From: Candidatus Hydrogenedens sp.
GTDB taxonomy: Bacteria; Hydrogenedentota; Hydrogenedentia; Hydrogenedentales; CAITNO01
Reading direction: 5' to 3'
Length of the DNA stretch: 64,000 nucleotides
Assembly (NCBI GenBank): GCA_012522755.1
Contig: JAAYJV010000151.1
Span: forward strand, 62,001-126,000
The position numbers were made by a program, and so were the translations under genes. Below the pieces are notes generated by a model, which ran no database searches, had not been told where the DNA came from, and worked only from the letters and a program-made list of their open reading frames with translations. Below, in pieces: positions 1-8,121 of the stretch (positions within the stretch are counted from its first letter, which is position 1; the number at the start of each line of letters is the position of its first letter).

Positions 1-2
1 TC

Positions 3-1067
3 GGAGGTGCGCTGGTGACCAGCCTGTTTTTATATATGCTCTCTTTTATGAACATGGCCTTGTTCCATCATCCCATGGATTATGCGGGAAAATTCAGGTA
101 TACCTTTGTCACAGGGGCATTGCATAACGGCGCCTGGCTCCCCTTTGATTTCCATCTGGTCTTCTACAATGACGCTCTTGGCATGATCGCCATCAACGGC
201 TTGCTGGTCACGGTCATGCTGTATCTTTTGTGGAAATTGAACTGTCTTCAGCGTACAAGGCGTGCAGCGATGATCCTCGGCCTGACGACAGCCTTCATCT
301 TTCTCCTCTCCCCTTTTCTGCACAGCAGGCTGGATCCTCTGTTCTTTACCGCCCTCGATGAGCGTCGTATCGGCCTGGCCCTCTTCCTGAAACTCTTTGT
401 GGGAGTCGGTTTTTCCACCTTCCCCTATGCGGCCTATGGAATGATCGGAATGATTCTCGGACTCTTTCTGGCGAAACACAAGGAAGCCAAATGGCTCCGT
501 CACACCGGCTATGATGTGGCCACAGCCATGATCGTGAGTGGCGTGGTTCTCACCATCATGACCGGTTTTGAGCCGAAAGATGTGATTCACCATCCCTACC
601 CCTTTAACATGCAGCTCATTGTCCTGGGAACTATCCTCTTGACCTGTATCTGGCTCATCCTCCGTCTGGAATACTGTACAGAAGAACAGCGTGCCCGTCG
701 TGCGAAAAGAACGCTCTGGCTGCGTCGTTTCGGTCTTCTCGCACTGACCATATTCTGCTGTGAGAGCGTTTTTTCCATGCTCTTGAGTATTGGTTACAGA
801 AAACTTTTCGGCTATGGGGATTTCTTTCCGAAAAATCCACTGCACATCATTTTCTTTATCTCCCTCAATGTCCTTTTCTGGTCTGTCGTTCTCAAAAACT
901 GGGAAAAGATTGATTTCAAGTACAGCATTGAATGGTGGATTTCGAGGATTGCGGGGATGGTTCGGGGACGCCCCTCTGTGCGTTTACAGGCCGATGCCAT
1001 TTTGTATCAACCCTGTGTTCCCATCAGAACAACTGTAACTCCCTGTGTGGCGAAAGCCGATATATAA
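3..1067 (+). CDS. Polytopic inner-membrane protein, 5' end outside window
   Basis: The frame is open from the first bases, so the gene probably begins upstream; a GTG at 15 is the first possible start inside the window but has no clear ribosome site. The visible part (about 350 residues) has roughly eight hydrophobic segments separated by short basic loops. It resembles multi-spanning acyltransferase-type or DUF418/DUF1624-type membrane proteins, but I see no motif that decides the family. The last 35 residues after the final helix are low in hydrophobicity and look unlike the rest. The gene converges on folC with a gap of about 30 bases and no obvious terminator. Function is not assigned. 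Confidence 0.6.
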   Translation, partial: GGALVTSLFLYMLSFMNMALFHHPMDYAGKFRYTFVTGALHNGAWLPFDFHLVFYNDALGMIAINGLLVTVMLYLLWKLNCLQRTRRAAMILGLTTAFIFLLSPFLHSRLDPLFFTALDERRIGLALFLKLFVGVGFSTFPYAAYGMIGMILGLFLAKHKEAKWLRHTGYDVATAMIVSGVVLTIMTGFEPKDVIHHPYPFNMQLIVLGTILLTCIWLILRLEYCTEEQRARRAKRTLWLRRFGLLALTIFCCESVFSMLLSIGYRKLFGYGDFFPKNPLHIIFFISLNVLFWSVVLKNWEKIDFKYSIEWWISRIAGMVRGRPSVRLQADAILYQPCVPIRTTVTPCVAKADI

Positions 1068-1099
1068 AGCTTTTTCCGGCCTTCAGTCTGGGCGGGCAA

Positions 1100-2434
1100 C
1101 TACGGTCTGTAATAGGCCGGAGCACTGACACCCCATTGTTTCATCATATAGTTCCGGGCTTCGCCGCAAGCGTAGATGGATCCGGTAATCAACAGGGCTT
1201 TGTCTGATGAAGCTTCTTGTCGTCCCCGTTCCAGAGCCTCGGGCAGAGAGCGAATAATCAGACAATGCTCTGTGTCAGCACATACACTGAGTTCTTTCAG
1301 TGACAGGCTTCGTTCGCCGGAATAACTGCTCAGGATGAGCGGTCTGGCCAAAGGTTTGAGTAAAGACAGCATGGTTCGGGCATCTTTATCGGAAGAAACA
1401 GCAAAGACCACAACACAAGGATCGATGGCTTTGGTAAGCACTGTACATCCGGCGGGATTGTGTGCCACATCCATGAGCACAGGCGGATCTTCCAGAATAC
1501 GCTCCAACCGCCCGGGCCACAAGGCTTTTTCAAGACCTTTGCGAATACTTTGCTCAGTAATTTTTGAATACTCTTCACGAAGCAGGCCGGCCAATGTCAC
1601 GGCGATTCCTGCATTTTCAATCTGGTGCATACCTGCCAGGCCCAGAGAAATTCCTTCCAGCCGCAGTCCGAGGCCTTCATAGTGCAGCCAGGGCGTCCAG
1701 GGAGTCCCATCGGCTTTGGCGACGTATTCAATCCCTTCTCTGTAGAGCTTCACGCCTTTTTCTCTTGCCTCTTCTTCAATGACCGCCAGCGCAACGGGAT
1801 CCATTTTCCCGGTAACGACCGGCACCCCCTCTTTGAGGATTCCGGCCTTTTCAAAAGCGATCTCTGCAAGACTGTCGCCCAGAAAGCGCGTATGATCCAG
1901 GGCAATATTCGTGATGGCACAAAGACGGGGGTGAATCAGGTTCGTTGAATCAAAACGCCCACCCATACCGACCTCGATGAGAGCCGCATCCACTTTCTCC
2001 TCTCTGAAACAATGAAAGGCCATGGCTGTATTGGCTTCGAAGTAGGTGGGTACACAGTGGGCCAGCTCGGCATTTTCACGGCACCACTGGGCATATCTTT
2101 CCAGAGCCGCATTGCTGATGGGGTGCCCATTGATGAGGAAGCGCTCCGTCACATCCAGCAGGTGCGGGCTTGTGAAACGTCCCGTCTTGTATCCTGATTG
2201 GAGGAGAATGGCATCCAGAAAAGCGAGGACACTCCCTTTGCCATTGGTTCCCGCCACATGCACGGCGGGACAGCCCTTCTGAGGCATACCCCCATGGCGC
2301 AAAAGGGATTCGATATTGCTCAGACCCAGTTTGATTCCATGGAGCAGCAGACTTTCAAGATACTCCCGGGCCGGTTGCTTTTGAGCTGGCTGTGTTATCA
2401 CCGCGGCGTTGGCATCATCGAGAGGCGATTGCAT
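1100..2434 (-). CDS. folC: Bifunctional folylpolyglutamate synthase/dihydrofolate synthase
   Basis: A cytoplasmic ATP-dependent ligase of the Mur ligase superfamily. It adds glutamate to dihydropteroate and/or to reduced folates. The P-loop HVAGTNGKGS lies near residue 58, followed by the folate-binding stretch (SPHLLDVTERF) and, later, the Mur-type C-terminal domain beginning near the VLMDVAHNP motif. The length (444 residues) is normal. It starts five bases after the end of the zinc-ribbon gene, so the two form an operon. folP and folD lie about 57-60 kb away in the same window, so much of folate metabolism is local but not in one operon. Identification is firm; whether it has both activities cannot be read from sequence alone. 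Confidence 0.93.
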   Translation of the reverse strand: MQSPLDDANAAVITQPAQKQPAREYLESLLLHGIKLGLSNIESLLRHGGMPQKGCPAVHVAGTNGKGSVLAFLDAILLQSGYKTGRFTSPHLLDVTERFLINGHPISNAALERYAQWCRENAELAHCVPTYFEANTAMAFHCFREEKVDAALIEVGMGGRFDSTNLIHPRLCAITNIALDHTRFLGDSLAEIAFEKAGILKEGVPVVTGKMDPVALAVIEEEAREKGVKLYREGIEYVAKADGTPWTPWLHYEGLGLRLEGISLGLAGMHQIENAGIAVTLAGLLREEYSKITEQSIRKGLEKALWPGRLERILEDPPVLMDVAHNPAGCTVLTKAIDPCVVVFAVSSDKDARTMLSLLKPLARPLILSSYSGERSLSLKELSVCADTEHCLIIRSLPEALERGRQEASSDKALLITGSIYACGEARNYMMKQWGVSAPAYYRP

Positions 2435-2439
2435 GGTAT

Positions 2440-3171
2440 TCAGACGCTTTCTTCGAGAACCTCGGCTTCAGGAAAATTGACATTCCCCGGATAATAGAGC
2501 AAGCGGTTGCAGTGCTGGCAGCAATGGACCCTTTCGTTTCCAATGATTTCATTGACAATCTGAGGTCTGATGGTCATGAAACAGCCGCCGCAGGATTCTT
2601 CATTGAGCGGGACCACGGCCGGGATACGGGCTTTTCTGATCCGTTCATACATTCGCAGAAGTTCATCGTCCACCTGAGACCTATGGTCCGGGCGCGTAGC
2701 CTGCAACGCTTCACGGTGAGCTACCATTTCGGCAAGCTCTCTGTCGACGGCGGCACATTCGGCTTCAACCCTGGCGATTTCTTCGTTGATGCGCGATTTG
2801 TCTTCTTCCAATTGCGCCTGGGTTTCTTCCTGTTCATAGAGGAGGGCAATGCTCCGTTCTTCTCGGATCCCTATCTGTTTTTTGAGCAAATCAATTTCGT
2901 GGAGAACAGCTTTGTATTCCTCATTCTTTTTGATATCGACAAGCTGCCCTTCATATTTGAGAATCTTTTCCTGCCGCTGCTCAATATCTTGCGCACACTC
3001 ACGCTGCTCCACTTCCACTTTTTTGCAACGCTCTTCACTCTGTGCCATTTCCTCGTCAAGACGTTTACGCTGGATGGCGAACCTGTCTTTTTGCCGGGGA
3101 AGATCTTTTTCTTTTTGCATACAGTCGGCAATCTTTGTATCCAATGCCTGAAGTTTCAGTAATGCCTGCAA
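2440..3171 (-). CDS. C4-type zinc-ribbon coiled-coil protein (COG1579 family)
   Basis: A 243-residue protein. About 170 N-terminal residues are strongly charged, heptad-like helix predicted to form a long coiled coil. The C-terminus carries a zinc ribbon with paired cysteines (CGGC near residue 198 and CQHC about 22 residues later). The family is widespread; the chlamydial member (CdsZ) is linked to secretion, but most members have no settled role. The start is a TTG at 3171 preceded by an AGGAG ribosome site about eight bases away; no ATG fits as well. It is cotranscribed with folC. Upstream is the structured RNA terminated at 3218-3252, so this gene needs its own promoter in the AT-rich stretch 3175-3217. 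Confidence 0.85.
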   Translation of the reverse strand: MQALLKLQALDTKIADCMQKEKDLPRQKDRFAIQRKRLDEEMAQSEERCKKVEVEQRECAQDIEQRQEKILKYEGQLVDIKKNEEYKAVLHEIDLLKKQIGIREERSIALLYEQEETQAQLEEDKSRINEEIARVEAECAAVDRELAEMVAHREALQATRPDHRSQVDDELLRMYERIRKARIPAVVPLNEESCGGCFMTIRPQIVNEIIGNERVHCCQHCNRLLYYPGNVNFPEAEVLEESV

Positions 3172-3217
3172 GGTGTGTACTCCTGATTCTATGGTTAAAA
3201 CATAAATTTATGGTTAA

Positions 3218-3252
3218 ATAAAAAAAACCGCAACTCTGAAAGAGCTGCGGTT
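3218..3252 (-). terminator. Intrinsic terminator of the 3.2-3.5 kb RNA
   Basis: A near-perfect 12-bp stem (3226-3237 with 3241-3252, one G-T pair) and a three-base loop are followed, in the minus direction, by a run of about nine T. There is no T run in the plus direction, so it ends minus-strand transcripts. Confidence 0.85.
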
Positions 3253-3476
3253 GAAAAACACGCTGATCATATCCCCTTTATGCCAGGGGCCGGCTTGCGT
3301 GGCATCCGAAGATACACCGTGGGAAAGACCGCCCTGGGCAATGCGGGACACCGTAAAGGGTTGGAGTTTAGAGAAGTGATACACTGAATATATACTCCCG
3401 GCCAAAGAAAGGCCGTCATCAAAAAAAAACGTTTCAACTGTCACTGCACATACGGGAATGTGCAAATTCCAATAAG
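3228..3476 (-). ncRNA. Putative structured noncoding RNA, family unknown
   Basis: A stretch of about 250 bases upstream of the zinc-ribbon gene has no convincing reading frame. It is bounded by a TATACT -10-like box at 3482-3487 and the terminator at 3218-3252. In the minus-strand sense it shows nested complementarity. A 7-bp hairpin lies at 3445-3464. A GTTGAAA segment near 3433-3440 can pair with TTTCAAC near 3249-3256 and close a domain of about 185 bases. Inside it are a CGGCC/GGCCG hairpin, a 5-bp stem capped by a UUCG tetraloop at 3302-3315, an ATGCCA/TGGCAT stem and a CCCTTTA/TAAAGGG helix. The size and closed-domain shape recall 6S RNA, but I cannot match a 6S consensus, and RNase P, tmRNA and SRP hallmarks are absent. 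A cis-acting leader for the next gene is a possible alternative. Confidence 0.5.
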
Positions 3477-3481
3477 AGAGA

Positions 3482-3506
3482 AGTATAACAAAAAAACACA
3501 GGTCAA
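3482..3506 (-). promoter_or_regulatory. Candidate promoter of the structured RNA
   Basis: The minus strand reads TTGACC (3501-3506) and TATACT (3482-3487). The 13-base spacer is short, so a less perfect -35 (TTCATT, 3505-3510, spacer 17) may be used instead. The -10 box alone is a good match. Confidence 0.4.
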
Positions 3507-3670
3507 TGAAAACTTGATACTCACCGGAGGCCCGTGGGTATCCAAGACGGTCAGGACAGCATTTTGCACTTATCGGCGGCGTTCCCTTTTTTGTGTATTG
3601 TCAGGACAAAAAGGCATAATAAGCATATGTTTTATGAACCACAGCCCTTTGTCATCGGGAGACACAACGA

Positions 3671-4474
3671 ATGACCCAGATTACGAGAAGAAATTTTTTG
3701 CAGCTAACGTCAGCGACAGCTCTGGCCGCTTCCTTACCCTTATTTCGGATCCAGGCGCAGACTGATACCGACTCTCCCTTCATCTTCGCCGGAATCAATG
3801 ATCTTCATATGAAAGACAGCGACTGCCTGCCTTATGCGAAACGGGTCATTGCGGCGATCAACGCTGATTCCGCCATAAACGGTGTCGTTGTTCTGGGCGA
3901 TCTGGCAACGGCATCCCTTCCCGAAGAACTGGCACTGGCCAAAGAAGCTTTGGATGGTCTGGAAAAACCCTGCTTTGTTCTCCCGGGCAACCACGATATC
4001 GGCCCGAAAGAAGAAGGCCCGCTGGCACGGTACAACAGATTTTTCGGGCCCGAACACTGGGTAAAAGAATGGGAACACTGGACCTTCATCGGTTTCAATT
4101 CCTGTGTCGGCACGGCCAGTGATGTAACCGTCCCGCAAAGTGAACTTGACTGGATAAATGAACAGCTCCAGTCCATTGACCGGAACCGGCCCTTGGCGCT
4201 TTTTTGCCATCATCCCCTCAACCCCCATTCCAGAGCCTATCGTGTTTTGAATGCCGATGACATTCTGGCACTTTTTGATGGGCATGCTTTGCGTCTGGTT
4301 GCATCAGGTCACTGGCACGGCAACCAGGAAGAAACCACGGAGCGGACACTTTTCACCACGACAGCCTGCTGTTCCTCCACGCGCAACAACTTTGATAAAA
4401 CCAATGCGAAAGGGTATCGCCTCTTCTACTTCGGTACCGATCGTCTGGATACACAATTCGTTGCCGTTTCCTGA
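3671..4474 (+). CDS. Tat-exported calcineurin-like metallophosphoesterase
   Basis: 267 residues. The N-terminus has a twin-arginine signal (TRRNFLQL, residues 5-12), a hydrophobic stretch and a probable cleavage site after IQAQ near residue 30, so the enzyme is expected to fold with its metals in the cytoplasm and act outside the inner membrane. All metal-ligand motifs of the family are visible: D44 and H46, GD near 77, GNH near 106-108, HH at 180-181 and GHWH at 213-216. Substrate is unknown; relatives hydrolyse nucleotides, phospholipid headgroups or other phosphoesters. It stands alone between the structured RNA and the ATP synthase operon. A CATAAT box near 3615 could be its -10 element. 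Confidence 0.87.
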   Translation: MTQITRRNFLQLTSATALAASLPLFRIQAQTDTDSPFIFAGINDLHMKDSDCLPYAKRVIAAINADSAINGVVVLGDLATASLPEELALAKEALDGLEKPCFVLPGNHDIGPKEEGPLARYNRFFGPEHWVKEWEHWTFIGFNSCVGTASDVTVPQSELDWINEQLQSIDRNRPLALFCHHPLNPHSRAYRVLNADDILALFDGHALRLVASGHWHGNQEETTERTLFTTTACCSSTRNNFDKTNAKGYRLFYFGTDRLDTQFVAVS

Positions 4475-4493
4475 ATGCTCTTGTCAGAAAGTA

Positions 4494-4522
4494 TTGACAG
4501 TACCCGCCCTTCTTTCTAAAAC
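4494..4522 (+). promoter_or_regulatory. Candidate promoter of the ATP synthase operon
   Basis: TTGACA (4494-4499), a 17-base spacer and TAAAAC (4517-4522). It would give a leader of nearly 280 bases. The rest of 4475-4801 holds no gene I can support; a second, weaker TTGACT at 4752 is nearer the first gene. Confidence 0.4.
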
Positions 4523-4801
4523 CGACTGTTCATATGGCTTGAGAAAGCTTTGCTGTGCCCGATTCACAGGCCCCAGTTGCAGTTTCCGCAATTTGTTTCA
4601 AAGCACCATTTTATAGTATTATCAAGCTGTTCCTTTACGGGTATCCACCAACCATAATCTTTATACGGCCTTGCGAGGGCAGTGTCTGAACTTGAGAAGT
4701 CACTGGTGGTGAAGACGGGTGCCTCATTCGCGGGAGGGAAGATGCAGATTCTTGACTGTCATGTTAACTGAACTGTTATTTTTTTGTCCTGTCGAATTTC
4801 C

Positions 4802-5218
4802 ATGAGCGCATATTTTTTATTTCAAAAAAGACTTTTTCTGGGTATTCTGCTCAGCGCAACACCCCTGTGTCTGCTTGCCTGGTATCTTTCACATGCCTTT
4901 GCGGAAGCCTTTCTTCTGGGTCTGGCTGCGGCATTGCTCAGTCTTCTTTTGAAGTTCAGGCTTGTGCGCCAGACCCTGAAGGCACTCCCCAGCACGGTAC
5001 CCTGGTATACGCTGCTGTCCATGACTCTTTATGTGGGAGCTCTCTATGGTGGGTACAAGGTTCATGCCCGCCATTTGCTGGGATTGGCCGGTGTTTCTTC
5101 AGCCATTGTTCTTGTGATTTTCATTCTTTTTATTTTCGGGTTGACTGAATTTGATCTGCGAGGCACCCCTCTTCACAGTTCAGTCGTTCAGAATCCGGAT
5201 GGGAAGGAGCTCTCCTGA
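4802..5218 (+). CDS. AtpI-like small membrane protein
   Basis: About 138 residues with four hydrophobic segments, in the position where ATP synthase operons usually carry atpI. It is probably the ATP synthase I/assembly-factor type protein that helps c-ring assembly or ion uptake, but sequence conservation in that family is low and the call leans on context. The ATG at 4802 is preferred over an upstream TTG at 4784; neither has a strong ribosome site. Its stop overlaps the atpB start by one base (TGATG), indicating translational coupling. Confidence 0.6.
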   Translation: MSAYFLFQKRLFLGILLSATPLCLLAWYLSHAFAEAFLLGLAAALLSLLLKFRLVRQTLKALPSTVPWYTLLSMTLYVGALYGGYKVHARHLLGLAGVSSAIVLVIFILFIFGLTEFDLRGTPLHSSVVQNPDGKELS

Positions 5219-5979
5219 TGGAAGATCTGGGACAACGTCTGGTCTGGCATTATATTCCCTTTACGGATCTGCTGATTCCTTTCGGGGGCATTAATATTAT
5301 CACGGTGATCAATACCGTTTTCGTGTTTTTTGTTGCTCTCCTCCTTATCTGGTGGGGCACGCGCAAAATCGATCTGATTCCTGGTCGAAGCCAGGTGCTT
5401 TTTGAATTTATGATTCAGATTTTCAGGAACATGCTGGAACCGGCCGCCGGTGATACGCATCAGCGTGTCGCCAGACGTGCCCTTCCGGTGGTCATGTCCC
5501 TGTTTTATTTTATTCTGGTGTCCAATGCCATTGTTCTGTTGCCTATTCCCCATCTGGAAGAACCCACGGGTGATCTGAACTGCACCTTTGCACTGGCCGT
5601 GGTAGCGGTGACCTACAGTGTTCTGGCGAGTATCCGTGCCCATGGTGTCAAGGGAACTTTTGCGGAATTCTGCGGACCTTTGTGGCATCAGCCTGATAAA
5701 AGCGGCTGGGACGCCCTGCCCGCAAAACTGTCAGGTCTCTTCTTCTTTCCTTTACGTATCATCGAAGAAGTGAGCCGGATGATTTCCCTGTCCTGCCGAC
5801 TCTTTGGAAACATTTTCGGTGTTGCGATTGTAATCATAGTGGTGTCTTCCATTTCTTACTATGTTCTGATGCCACTTGCTCTATATGGTGTTCTGGTTAT
5901 TTTTGAAGCGGGGTTGCAGGCCTTTGTTTTTGCCACCTTAACAGTCACTTATTTATCTTCAGCGATAAATCCAAATTAA
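5218..5979 (+). CDS. atpB: F-type ATP synthase subunit a
   Basis: 253 residues with about six membrane helices. It forms the ion half-channels beside the c-ring. The essential arginine of the fourth helix is present (R194 in LSCRLFGNIFG), and the C-terminal helix has the usual EAGLQAFVFATL pattern near residue 232. The protein is translationally coupled to the upstream atpI-like gene and followed closely by atpE. Confidence 0.95.
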   Translation: MEDLGQRLVWHYIPFTDLLIPFGGINIITVINTVFVFFVALLLIWWGTRKIDLIPGRSQVLFEFMIQIFRNMLEPAAGDTHQRVARRALPVVMSLFYFILVSNAIVLLPIPHLEEPTGDLNCTFALAVVAVTYSVLASIRAHGVKGTFAEFCGPLWHQPDKSGWDALPAKLSGLFFFPLRIIEEVSRMISLSCRLFGNIFGVAIVIIVVSSISYYVLMPLALYGVLVIFEAGLQAFVFATLTVTYLSSAINPN

Positions 5980-6005
5980 ATACAAACACAAGGGAGATGT
6001 ACAAC

Positions 6006-6332
6006 ATGGATACAAGCACCATCGTCGCTTTTCTGCACACGGTTGCTGCTCAGGCGGAAACAGCCGAAGCCACGCAGGGCATGATCACAGGCATGGACCT
6101 TCGGGTCATCGTCGCCTGTATCAGTGCTGCAGTGGTCATGGCTCTGGCGGCCGTTGCCACAGGCTGGAGCGAAGGGGTAGCCACGGGTAAAGCCGTGGAA
6201 AGCATCGGACGCAATCCGGAATCAGCAGCCGGGGTTACCCGTGCGCTGGTCATCGGACTGGCCATTACGGAGGCTGTCGCCATTTATGCGCTTCTGGTAG
6301 CCGCTATGATTCTTTTCATGGTGGTGAATTGA
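6006..6332 (+). CDS. atpE: F-type ATP synthase subunit c, two-carboxylate type
   Basis: The rotor-ring proteolipid, two helices joined by the polar loop (GRNPE). The start is the ATG at 6006, nine bases after an AGGGAG ribosome site; the ATG at 5997 directly abuts that site. It has about 28 extra residues before helix 1, longer than most c subunits. Counting from 6006, the ion-binding glutamate of helix 2 is E89 (ITEAVAIYAL). Helix 1 carries a second glutamate, E56 (WSEGVATGKAVES), exactly 33 residues earlier, where sodium-type rings have glutamine. This is the spacing of the two-carboxylate motif known from Fusobacterium. The serine after the helix-2 glutamate of sodium rings is alanine here. 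The GxGxGxG packing motif of helix 1 is largely replaced by alanines. Confidence 0.94.
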   Translation: MDTSTIVAFLHTVAAQAETAEATQGMITGMDLRVIVACISAAVVMALAAVATGWSEGVATGKAVESIGRNPESAAGVTRALVIGLAITEAVAIYALLVAAMILFMVVN

Positions 6333-6374
6333 TCTGTTTTGATGCCGGACTCCTGAGTTCGCCGGAAAAGAAGC

Positions 6375-6806
6375 ATGCTTACTCTTAATTTCACAACAGT
6401 CATCACGCTGGTGATTTTCCTGATCTTTCTGAGGATCGCCAGCCGTGCCTCATGGCGTCCGCTGATCCGCCATATGGTCAGGCGCGAACGCCTTTTCAGC
6501 ACTCATGAAGCGGCCATTGATCAGCATCGTCGTGAAAGTGCACGGCTGCAACAGCGTATGACGGATCATCTTGAAAATAAAGAGAAGCGTTTTATCCGGG
6601 AATTGGATAAAAGGGTTCAACAGGCCCACAGATCCAGGCGCGTTCTGCTTACAGAAGAACACAACCGGGTGGAACAGCAGCTCATTACGCTTCATGAAGA
6701 AATGCAGCGCTATCTGGAAAAAGAGCGCCTTCTTTTCTCTGATGCTCTTCCCGAACTGATTGCCGACATGGATGAACAGTTTCAACGTCGGGGGCCGCGC
6801 TTATGA
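6375..6806 (+). CDS. atpF: F-type ATP synthase subunit b (first copy)
   Basis: 143 residues: one N-terminal membrane helix (about residues 4-20), then a long charged helix rich in Arg, Glu and Gln, as in the peripheral stalk. It is shorter than the usual 155-170 residues. It is followed by a second stalk-type gene starting inside its end, so the stalk is probably a b/b' heterodimer. Conservation is low, as normal for b subunits; the operon position supports the call. Confidence 0.85.
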   Translation: MLTLNFTTVITLVIFLIFLRIASRASWRPLIRHMVRRERLFSTHEAAIDQHRRESARLQQRMTDHLENKEKRFIRELDKRVQQAHRSRRVLLTEEHNRVEQQLITLHEEMQRYLEKERLLFSDALPELIADMDEQFQRRGPRL

Positions 6807-7561
6807 AAAGTGGACGCCTTTTTTTACTGATCGTCATTGTCGGCTATGCCCTGCTGACGGCTGCGGGTATCTGGCTCCTGCAAGGCCCGGAATATACATC
6901 GGCTTACCTGGATGTGAACCAGCAGGACCATCAACGTTACCTGAAGATCAAAACAAATCCGCTCTATCAGTTACACAGCGAACGTCCCCATCTGCATCCT
7001 CTGGAGGGCACTCTGAAGGTTGAAGCGGAATTCGCCAAAGAGTATACGGCCCGACCCGAATTTCGATCGGAGCAGAAGCGCATGCTTTTGTATGCCTTGT
7101 GGTTCAAGGTACTCAATGCCGGCTTTATCTTTCTGGTTCTTTTCTATTTCGGTACTCCTTATCTTCTGAAGTTTCTGGATAGCCAGATCGAAGATATCAG
7201 CAATACAAAGTTGACTCTTGAAAGGGATCTTGCGAACTCCATTGACGAGGCTTCAGCAGCCCGGCGCGCTTATGACAAGTTGCCTGAAAAAGCGGCGGAA
7301 CTGCAGGCTGCTCATGATCAACTGTTGCAGGAAAAGCTCGCCAGCATTGAAGAACAGACAGAAAATGCTTTGAAACAGATTGCACTGGACGCTGAAAAGC
7401 GTATCGCTGCAGAAGAGAAAGCGGCCACTGCCACGATCCGGCGTGAACTGGTAACCAGTGCACTCCACGAACTGGAGCTCCGATATCGCAAAGCCGCCGA
7501 TCTGGAGCATCTTAAAAAGGATGTGGAAAGTTTCAGCCAGTTTATGGGATTTCTGTCATGA
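6803..7561 (+). CDS. Second b-type stalk subunit with N-terminal membrane extension
   Basis: 252 residues. An N-terminal hydrophobic helix (about 6-25) is followed by about 70 hydrophilic residues rich in His, Tyr and Pro, then a second hydrophobic helix (about 93-112) and a charged helix of about 130 residues ending just before atpH. The part from the second helix onward is what a b' subunit normally looks like. The first helix and the intervening loop are extra, and would place the loop on the periplasmic side. It overlaps atpF by four bases (ATGA) and atpH by four bases, so it is translated as part of the operon. I know no described role for the added domain. Confidence 0.75.
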   Translation: MKSGRLFLLIVIVGYALLTAAGIWLLQGPEYTSAYLDVNQQDHQRYLKIKTNPLYQLHSERPHLHPLEGTLKVEAEFAKEYTARPEFRSEQKRMLLYALWFKVLNAGFIFLVLFYFGTPYLLKFLDSQIEDISNTKLTLERDLANSIDEASAARRAYDKLPEKAAELQAAHDQLLQEKLASIEEQTENALKQIALDAEKRIAAEEKAATATIRRELVTSALHELELRYRKAADLEHLKKDVESFSQFMGFLS

Positions 7562-8121
7562 CCCCTGCTCAAATTGCTGATAAATATACGCGCGCCTTGC
7601 GGGCCACCCTGCAAAGCGAAGAGGATCTTCTGCAGACCGTAACAGCCTATCGCCAATTCATGGCTATCTGTAATGAAGAGCCGACTTTGTTGCGTTATCT
7701 CAATAACCCGGTTATCCCTTTGGAAGACAGAAGGCTCCTTCTCAAGAATGCTCTGGAGGCTTGCAATCCCCCGCCTTCCATGACCGCTCTCGCCCATCTG
7801 CTTCTGGAGCGGAACCGCTTTTCCCTGTTGCCTCTGATCGTTTCGCAATTTGAAAAACAGATTGACAAATGGCTTGATCGTGTCGAGGTGGAAGTGATTA
7901 CAGCAGTGCCCTTGACTGAAGAACTGCGTTCGCAGGTTCATCAGACCATGGAGCATTTCACCAAAAAGACGGTACGCATGCACAATACCGTTGACCCTGA
8001 TATTATCGGCGGTCTCATTGCAAAAATGCAGGGACTCGCACTGGATTTCAGCTATCGTTCACGGCTGGAACAGTTACAGGAAAAACTCCTTTCAGAGGAA
8101 AGTTCACTTTATGGCGCTTAA
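7558..8121 (+). CDS. atpH: F-type ATP synthase subunit delta
   Basis: 187 residues, the normal length for the subunit that joins the peripheral stalk to the top of the alpha3-beta3 head. It shows the family's C-terminal pattern ([14 protein letters not shown] near 147). The start overlaps the upstream stop by four bases, and the end overlaps the atpA start by 11 bases. Confidence 0.93.
   Translation: MTPAQIADKYTRALRATLQSEEDLLQTVTAYRQFMAICNEEPTLLRYLNNPVIPLEDRRLLLKNALEACNPPPSMTALAHLLLERNRFSLLPLIVSQFEKQIDKWLDRVEVEVITAVPLTEELRSQVHQTMEHFTKKTVRMHNTVDPDIIGGLIAKMQGLALDFSYRSRLEQLQEKLLSEESSLYGA

Noticed and set aside
2392-3162. Long open frame opposite the zinc-ribbon gene
   Set aside because: It is antisense to a clear coiled-coil/zinc-ribbon gene, Phe-rich without family resemblance, and has no ribosome site; long antisense frames are common here because of codon bias.
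3421-3429. Nine-T run (minus sense) as an internal terminator of the RNA
   Set aside because: The nearest hairpin (3445-3464) is about 15 bases away, too far for an intrinsic terminator; the proper one is at 3218-3252.
3228-3476. RNase P, tmRNA or SRP RNA as identity of the structured RNA
   Set aside because: Conserved RNase P core boxes, the SRP GGAAG-type loop and a tRNA-like CCA end are all missing.
6006-6332. Firm call of a sodium-driven ATP synthase
   Set aside because: Although the two-carboxylate spacing matches, the sodium-coordinating Ser/Thr after the helix-2 glutamate is absent, so ion choice is left open.
7991-8110. N-terminal extension of atpA by 40 codons
   Set aside because: The extra codons lie wholly inside atpH and do not resemble alpha subunits; the ATG at 8111 begins the family sequence.
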